DNA of 64,000 bases. It comes from Anodontia alba (taxonomy: Eukaryota; Mollusca; Bivalvia; Lucinida; Lucinidae). The notes beneath the pieces were generated by a model. The model made no database searches. It saw nothing but the letters and a program-made list of their open reading frames with translations, and was not told where the DNA came from. The DNA lies in assembly GCA_964016985.1 (NCBI GenBank), contig OZ024830.1, positions 19,058,387 to 19,122,386 of the forward strand, read 5' to 3'. Both the position numbers and the translations under genes were made by a program. Below, one piece after another: positions 58,355-64,000 of this stretch. Position 1 is the first letter of the stretch, and each line of letters starts with the position of its first letter.

Positions 58355-59840
58355 TCCATTTTTTGCTCTGGTGATTTTACACAGTTTCATAGTGTGCCAG
58401 GTCTCTATGAGTTACAGATAAATTGTTTGAATGTTTTTTTTCTTTTCTCAGTACTGGTGGCCACTTTGTTCAGCAGAGCACAACAGTTTGAGCAATTTTG
58501 GTAGAGGACCTTCCAAAGAACTATCCTATCAAGTTTGGTTGAAATCCGCCCAGTGCTTACCAAGGAGATGTTGTTTGAAGTTTTTTTTTCTATTTTTAGC
58601 TCTGGCAGCCACTTCGTGTGGTGAAGTGGAAGTTTGAGCAATTTTTGTAAAGGATCTCCCAAGGAACAATCCCATCAAGTTTGGCTGAAATCCGCCAAGT
58701 GGTAATGGAGGAGATGTTGTTTGAAGTTGTTTCTATTTTTGTAGCTCTGGCCGCCATTTTGAGCAGTGGAGCCAAATAATTTGAGCAATTTTGGTAGAGG
58801 ATCTCCCATGGAACAATCCTATCAAGTTTGGTTGAAATCAGCCAAGAGGTTATGGAGAAGATGCTTTTGAAGTTCTTTTTTTTTTATATCTGTAGCTCTG
58901 GCTACCATTTTGTGCACTGAAGTGGAACGGTTTGTGCAATTTTTTCTAGAGAATTTCCCTAGGAACAATCCTATCAAGTTTGGTTGAAATCCACCAAGTG
59001 ATTACTGAGGAGACGCTTTTTGAATTTTTCTATTTTTTGCTCTGGCCTCCATTTTGTGCAGTAGAGCGGAACAATTTGAGCAATTTTTAGTAGATGGCCT
59101 CCCAAGGAACAATCCAAGTTTTGTTGAAATCTGCCAAGTAGTTAAGGAGGAGATGTTGTTTGAAGTTGTTGTTTGTTTTTTTTTCTATTTTTAGTGCTGG
59201 TCACCATTTTGTGCAGTGGAGAGGAACAGTTTGAGCAAATTTGGTAGAAGACCTCCCAAAGACCTATCCTATCAAGTTTGGTTGAAATCTGTCCAGTGGT
59301 TACAGAGATGTTGTTTGAAGTTTTTTTCTATTTTTAGTTCTGATGGCCATTTTGTGCAGCTGAGCAGAAAGATTAGAGCAATTTTGGTATAGGACATCTG
59401 TAGGAACAATCCAATCATGTTTGATTGAAATTTGCCCAGTAGTTACAGAGAAGATGTCATCTGAAACATTTTCTGTTTTTAGCTCTGGTGGCCATTTTGT
59501 GCGGTGGCGCTGAACAATTTGAGCAGTTTTGGTAGAAGACCTCCCAAGGAACAATCCTATCAAGTTTGGTTAAAATCCGCCTAGTGGTTACGGAGGAGAT
59601 GCTGTTCGAAGTTGGTTTTTTTTTTTCTATTTTTAGCTCTGCGGTCAGTTTGTGCAGCGAAGCAGAACGATTTGAGCAATTTTGGTAGAGGACCTCCCAA
59701 GGAACAAACATATCAACTTTGGTTGAAATCTGTCAAGTAGTTACAGGGGAGATGTCATCTGAAGCAAATTGTGGACGACGGACAACACACACCGGGCGCC
59801 GGACACAGGGCGATCACAATAGCTCACCTGAACGTGTTAA
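57950..59840. mobile_element. Pearl-like element, about nine units of about 147 bp
   Basis: 'CAAGTTTGGTTGAAATC' recurs near 58532, 58677, 58827, 58976, 59116, 59273, 59420, 59565 and 59717. Units also share 'GCCATTTTGTGCAGTGGAG', 'GAGCAATTTTGGTAGAGG' and 'CTCCCAAGGAACAATCC'. The right end has GGACGACGGACAACACACAC and 'GCGATCACAATAGCTCACC'. Minus frames of 84-87 codons inside it are repeat artefacts. Confidence 0.8.
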
Positions 59841-59929
59841 AAAGGGACATAACACTGAAAATATAGATCAGTTATGAGACCTACCAAAAACTGTGATGAA
59901 CGAATCGATGAACATAGGAAAAGAAATAT

Positions 59930-60085
59930 GCTCTCCCCCCTCACACCCCACACCCTCCCCCTATTTTTTTCAAAGTTGAGGGCATAAAAAACACCTGACA
60001 ATAACTTAAGTGTGATGAACTAATGGATGAATGAAGGAAAAAAAATATGCCCCCTAACTTTTTGAAAGTTGAGGGCATAAAAAAA
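59930..60085. repeat. Tandem duplication, about 90-bp unit
   Basis: 'AAAGTTGAGGGCATAAAAAA' occurs at 59971 and 60064 with 'ACCTGACAATAACTT' / 'TCTGATAATAACTG' after it and a TATGCTCCCC / TATGCCCCC block before it. Two copies. Confidence 0.7.
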
Positions 60086-60120
60086 CATCTGATAATAACT
60101 GCACTGTAAAGCGTAACCTC

Positions 60121-60331
60121 ATTAATCCCTTTTAGACTGAATAAACTCACCCGTACTATATACTGAAAAAGTCAAATTTCAATTTTAGGTACGTCAGGTT
60201 ATGTGATTTAGATATTCCTAGAGAAAAACGGTTAGACTATTTTCAAACAGTGAAGACATTCTGAAGCATCTGATCTGGATCTGCACCGTTTGCCAATTAC
60301 CCTTTCAATGATCTCCAGACTAAATGGGTTA
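60121..60331. mobile_element. TTAA-F hairpin element, decayed
   Basis: 'ATTAATCCCTTTTAGACTG' / 'CCAGACTAAATGGGTTAA'; partial hairpin 'CAAACAGTGAAGACATTC' / 'GATCTGGATCTGCACCG'. Related to the element at 50548. Confidence 0.6.
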
Positions 60332-60664
60332 ATGGCTGCATCAATGCATATGTTAATTTTTTTCATCAAGATGACAAATTTGCGCGACAGATCTGAAATA
60401 TTTCAAATGAAATAAATTCAATATCAACACCAGAAATCAATATTTTCGTCAAGCAATTACATTCTTACTAACTTCATGATTTAATTGAAGACAGATCTAA
60501 GAACGGGACAAATAGATAAGAAAAATCTGATTGTTTACATCAATTATCAGTAAGAAAGAAGACATTAAGAGATCGATTTCTACCGATAGAACACCAGCTG
60601 ATTGTCAGCAGGAAAAGTGAATTATTGATAATGTTATCAATTTTTACTCTAGACAAGAGAGGTA
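60332..60664. other. No gene seen
   Basis: Ordinary sequence, no repeat family recognised; short open frames only. Confidence 0.5.
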
Positions 60665-60840
60665 CTACAGTGAATATTTTTTTATTTCTCTACAAATACA
60701 TACCTTGTGGGTACTCATTAGAACTGCCTTAGTGAGGCAATTATAATGAGTACCCACAACATGTTTTCATGGCAAAATAAGACATAATATAAATACATTG
60801 TACATGCATATGTACTTTTTGTCAGAGACTAGCTTATATG
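60665..60840. mobile_element. GTACTC-family hairpin element
   Basis: Arms 'CCTTGTGGGTACTCATTAGAA' and 'ATAATGAGTACCCACAAC' around 'CTGCCTTAGTGAGGCAAT'. Flank 'TATTTCTCTACAAATACAT'. Confidence 0.72.
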
Positions 60841-60859
60841 GAGTCATGAACAATTAGCA

Positions 60860-60982
60860 CTACTACCAAGTATTTGGACAGTTAAGTCAATGTAGACCCA
60901 GATCAAACTGCTCCTACAGGAGCAATCTGATCAGGGTCTGCACTGTTTACCATTCTTTTAGACACATCATTAGGTCATCAAA
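60860..60982 (+). mobile_element. Family K core hairpin
   Basis: 'CCAAGTATTTGGACAG', stem 'AATGTAGACCCAGATCAAAC' with tip 'TGCTCCTACAGGAGCAATC', 'TTAGACACATCATTAGG'. The tip resembles TTAA-B tips although the flanks are K. Confidence 0.65.
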
Positions 60983-61110
60983 TGGTGTTGTTCAAACTGT
61001 TTTACTTCCCTTTTGAAAAGGAGTCTACTCTAAAAGGAAAAAAATTTGCTCCCTTTTGGGAGCAAATTCTTTCCTTTTTATAGCATAGTTCCTATTTCAG
61101 AACGGATGTG
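60983..61110. mobile_element. Family H core
   Basis: 'CCCTTTTGAAAAGGAGTCTAC', stem 'GGAAAAAAATTTGCTCCC' / 'GGGAGCAAATTCTTTCC', 'TTCAGAACGGATGTGGCG'. Confidence 0.65.
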
Positions 61111-61511
61111 GCGTGCATGAAACAGAAAACAAATAAAAAATCACAAGGGAGAGAGACAGACAGACAGACAAGATGAAAAAAAATCAGATCAACCTGCACA
61201 TCTACACTATCTAATGAAGGTGTACATGTATGCTGATTGTTGATGTATCTTACAGTATTTGGTGGGTTTGGATGGGATCAGCAAAAGCTTTGACCACAAT
61301 GCACAGTTGTGCTGTCTAATCTTTTCCTATGCTGTCTGCAACTGTTTATTTTCTCGTAATCTAACTCACACATATATATGTATGTCAAATATTCCTACTC
61401 CATAGCTCTAGATACCATAACATACATTATTTTTTTCAAGCAAAGTGTATTGATCCTTCTTCTTTTCTCTCTAAAATTAAACCTTGTCTGAAATTTGAAC
61501 CAGGTCCCATT
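61111..61511. other. Family M-like words and a GTACTC remnant; no gene
   Basis: 'ATCAACCTGCACATCTACAC' (61180-61199) is family M. 'CTCCATAGCTCTAGATACC' and 'TTTTTTTCAAGCAAAGTGTATTG' (61400-61450) are a GTACTC-family left end. GACAGACAGACAGAC is a short simple repeat at 61154-61168. Confidence 0.45.
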
Positions 61512-61725
61512 TTAACCCTTGTCCTGCTGAGCCCGGATATACCCTGCCTTTGCAAACAGTGTAGATCCAGATCAGTTGGCTTCTGAAGAAGCCAACTGAT
61601 CTGGATCTGCACTCTTTGCCATTCAGAATGTGAATTTATATCAACAATCTGGATCAAGTAACCTGATTGGCTGAAAATTAGAAGTGGGCATGGCATCTTA
61701 ATTTATTCAGCAGGACAAAGGTTAA
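61512..61725 (-). mobile_element. Family A TTAA element, copy A21
   Basis: TTAA-flanked; CCCTTGTCCTGCTGAG / TTCAGCAGGACAAAGG; stem tip GGCTTCTGAAGAAGCC. Confidence 0.88.
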
Positions 61726-61729
61726 TACC

Positions 61730-61870
61730 TGCTGACATGTTTAAAAATTGTTAAATACGTGACAGAACAGTGCAGACCTGATCAGTTGCCACATCCTGTG
61801 GCATCTTTTTTTGGGCCTATGCTTTTTGCACAGGACTGTCTGTCCCAATATTTAGGGTAAATACAGCAGG
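61730..61870. mobile_element. Family K fragment
   Basis: 'AACAGTGCAGACCTGATCAG', tip 'TTGCCACATCCTGTGGCATC', 'GGACTGTCTGTCCCAATATT'. Confidence 0.6.
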
Positions 61871-61954
61871 AAAAAAATATTTATTTGAATATTTCTCTTA
61901 TTTAGAGCTACAATGTATGACCTCCTTAAAATAAAGTTTTCTTTTATTACTCAA

Positions 61955-62150
61955 AGTATTGGGACACCTTATCTACTTACCATACTTGTCCTAAAATTAG
62001 AAATAGTTCATTATATTACCTGTTCATGTGTCTAAAATATTGCTGTCTGTATGGAAAACAGTGTAGACACTGATCAGATGGCACACCCTGATCTGGGTCA
62101 ACTATGTTTGCAAGGGCCTATCTGACCCAATACTTAGGGTTATTATGGCA
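61955..62150 (+). mobile_element. Family K element
   Basis: 'AGTATTGGGACACCTTATC', 'CTTACCATACTTGTCCTAAAA', 'TGTTCATGTGTCTAAAATA', hairpin shortened ('GATCAGATGGCACACCCTG'), 'GGCCTATCTGACCCAATAC'. Confidence 0.65.
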
Positions 62151-62309
62151 GATCAATTTTTGTTCAAAGCTTTTTTTTATTAATTTACTATTAAAACAAT
62201 AACAAATAGAAAAACAATTAAAACTAAAAAACCACAACATTTTTTCTAGTTTCAATAAATCCTGCTATGGCCTTAAAAAAATAAGAAGCTCTTCAGAAAA
62301 ACAGGTGAC

Positions 62310-62455
62310 ACATTAACACATCATAGCTCCAGATAAGAGAGGATATAAGCAATATTCTTGTTCCTTGTTTTCCCATGAAAACCTTGCCCAGGTGCTTCTA
62401 ATTAGTTCCAACAACTTATGTTTTTGTGGAGAAATAAGAACACTATCAATGCTTT
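62310..62455. mobile_element. GTACTC-family fragment
   Basis: 'CATAGCTCCAGATAAGAGAGG', 'GCCCAGGTGCTTCTAATTAG', 'TTTTTGTGGAGAAATAAGAAC'; one stem arm only. Confidence 0.55.
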
Positions 62456-62869
62456 TTATGTAAAACAAAAGACTATTTTTGAGATTTGAGGAAAGCCTTA
62501 TCAGGATCTCTGCAATTTCCCACAAACATTCTAGAAGTAAAGAATTGGCCAGTCTGCCCAAATATTCAGACTGTCTTGGATCTTCACTGTCCACATACAT
62601 GATGGTTTTCCCAAGCACACTTCAAACTTAGGGCTGAGCACAAGACAATAACCTAAGAAAGGGTTATCAGACTTTTCAGGTTGGAAACAATCCAAATAAA
62701 AATAATCATATTGGCATACCATTCCTTCAATACTCAAAGAAAGGGGCTTTTAAGAGAAAAAAGTTCTCCATAAATACATATGTTGTATGTCCTCAACAGC
62801 TTCACCTCAGCAATGTAACAGCAATGTAATAGTAATTTAAAAGATTTCTCACATAGCTGCAGATTATCA
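62456..62869. other. No gene seen
   Basis: Two overlapping minus frames (62313-62737) have no motif. 62515-62665 may hold an unrecognised repeat. Confidence 0.4.
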
Positions 62870-63045
62870 AGGCATTCTTTGCAAAGAAAATGGGCTGATT
62901 GTTTTTTTCTTATTTCGCCATGAAAACATATGTTGTGGGTACTCAGATCTTTCTATTGAGTACGACAACATATGTCTTTATCGAGAAGAAAGAAAAAAAA
63001 AATTATATGGATAGTCCCTCTTATCTGGAGTTATGTTCTTACAAT
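62870..63045. mobile_element. GTACTC-family hairpin element, short
   Basis: 'AACATATGTTGTGGGTACTC' / 'GAGTACGACAACATATG' with loop 'AGATCTTTCTATT', 'TTCTTATTTCGCCATG', 'CCCTCTTATCTGGAGTTATG'. Confidence 0.7.
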
Positions 63046-63519
63046 ATAAGTGCAGGTTTTCAAAGCGAATTATTAAAAATATCAATATTTTTGTCAATAT
63101 AATAGCCTTATCTAGAGACTTGTTCATTAGCCAAGATTAATAGTTCAATGATCAACTGATCAAGTTTCAAAACACACACAAATGTGTGAAAATTCTGAGG
63201 GGCAGTAACATATAGCCCTATAAAATACACTTTAACATTTTTTTTATTTTTTCTCCAAATATTCAGGTATTCATTAGAAGCACCTTGATGGGTACTGATT
63301 AGAAGTACCCCTAGGTTTCCGTGGAAAATGAGTGCTTAACTTTTTGTGGAAACATATTTACCTGGATAGCTCTCTTACCTAAGGCTATGCAGCATTATTT
63401 TAAGCAGATATATTAAGTTTCCCTAGTTTTAATGACACTTACTAATTTTTGGCCCCAAAAAGGTACATGTAGTTTTACACAATGTCTCCCTAAAATTTAA
63501 TAGATATTTCCTTCTTTAT
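63046..63519. other. GTACTC-family remnant; otherwise no gene seen
   Basis: 63240-63395 contains 'TTTTTTCTCCAAATATTC', 'ATTCATTAGAAGCACCTTG', 'GATTAGAAGTACC' and 'CTCTTACCTAAGGCTATG', a decayed GTACTC element. The remainder is unassigned. Confidence 0.5.
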
Positions 63520-63711
63520 TTAACCCTAGTCCTGCTGAACCCGGAATACCCTGCCTTTACAAACAGTGTAGATCCAGATCAGTGATCTGGATCTGCACTG
63601 TTTGTCATTCAGTATGTGAATTTGTATCAACAATCCGGATTAAGTAAACTGATTGGCTGACAATAAGAAGTGGGCGTGGCATCTTTATTTATTCAGCAGG
63701 ACAAGGGTTAA
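63520..63711 (-). mobile_element. Family A TTAA element, copy A22, hairpin tip deleted
   Basis: TTAA-flanked; CCCTAGTCCTGCTGAA / TTCAGCAGGACAAGGG. The stem is shortened to 'GATCCAGATCAGTGATCTGGATC', lacking the TTGGCTTC tip. Confidence 0.87.
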
Positions 63712-63801
63712 TATATAAATAAGAATCTCACTATTTCTCTTTTCTGACCGGCACTTAACAACTTTAGTTTAACAACTTTACCATGCCTGTTTTTAATCAT
63801 T

Positions 63802-64000
63802 TTAACCCTTGTACTGCTGAATAAATTAAGATGCCACCCCCATTTCTAATTTTCAGCCAATCAGATTACTTGATCCAGATTGCTGATATAAATTCACACA
63901 CATACTTGATGGCAAACAGTGCAGATCTAGATCAGTTGGCTTCTTCAGAAGCCAACTGATCTGGATCTACACTGTTTGCAAAGGCAGGGTATATCCGGGT
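63802..64000 (+). mobile_element. Family A TTAA element, copy A23, cut by the window end
   Basis: TTAACCCTTGTACTGCTGAA, complete stem with tip GGCTTCTTCAGAAGCC, 'GGCAGGGTATATCCGGGT' at the last base. The right terminus should follow within about 25 bp. Confidence 0.88.

Noticed and set aside
57230..59840. Coding exons suggested by phrases such as 'GACCTTGACCT' and 'GTTGAAATCCGCC'
   Set aside because: These repeat every 147-164 bp with frame-breaking indels, as in pearl-like cores elsewhere in the window.

Overview
This is an AT-rich animal nuclear genomic window, most likely from a bivalve mollusc. Four things point that way: a multi-exon WD40-repeat gene with GT-AG introns, a pair of intronless Cys-loop receptor genes, tRNA-derived SINEs with target-site duplications, and 'pearl'-like elements (145-190 bp core repeats next to ACGG-type microsatellite, ending near CTCACCTGAG). 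There is no bacterial gene organisation. The species assignment is inference from this architecture.

Genes. All recognised host genes lie on the minus strand. (1) Seven consecutive coding exons of a WD40-repeat protein, between 22669 and 8714, were joined by eye. Splice sites and phases are all consistent and give 293 C-terminal residues plus a stop; the 5' exons were not found. (2) A possible terminal exon of an unrelated gene lies at 30255-30381. (3) Two tandem, intronless, full-length pentameric ligand-gated channel subunits lie at 39206-40513 and 43302-44582. They have a canonical Cys-loop, four membrane segments, a cation-type glutamate before TM2 and no vicinal cysteines in loop C.

Mobile DNA fills nearly all the rest. 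The dominant component is a set of short inverted-repeat elements (about 180-250 bp), each built around a near-perfect hairpin. Several families start CCCTT or similar and are flanked by TTAA, as in piggyBac-type MITEs; the commonest (family A here) has about 24 copies. Other hairpin families have GGGCCCAG termini, 'GTGGGTACTC' hairpins, TACAGTCGAAC termini and others. Two tRNA-derived SINE families, five pearl-like tandem-repeat elements, a decayed mariner transposase gene and two non-LTR retrotransposon fragments complete the inventory. Nested insertions are common and give relative ages.

The most unusual structure is at about 9170-13144. It is an array of about 45-48 units of 80 bp inside the last intron of the WD40 gene. 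The unit is a copy of the last 58 nt of the adjacent exon plus the first 22 nt of its intron, so each copy carries a splice donor. The central 35 units keep exact 80-bp register and the distal end is degenerate. A second exon-end duplication occurs at 21960-22075 in the same gene.

Region by region: 1-8700 hairpin elements and SINEs; 8714-22669 WD40 gene with repeat-filled introns and the 80-bp array; 22700-31200 TTAA elements, LINE fragment, mariner relic; 31270-38920 pearl-like elements, nested TTAA elements, SINEs, minisatellite; 39206-44582 receptor pair; 44690-64000 repeats, with a LINE fragment at 50934-52110 and pearl-like arrays at 57230-59840.
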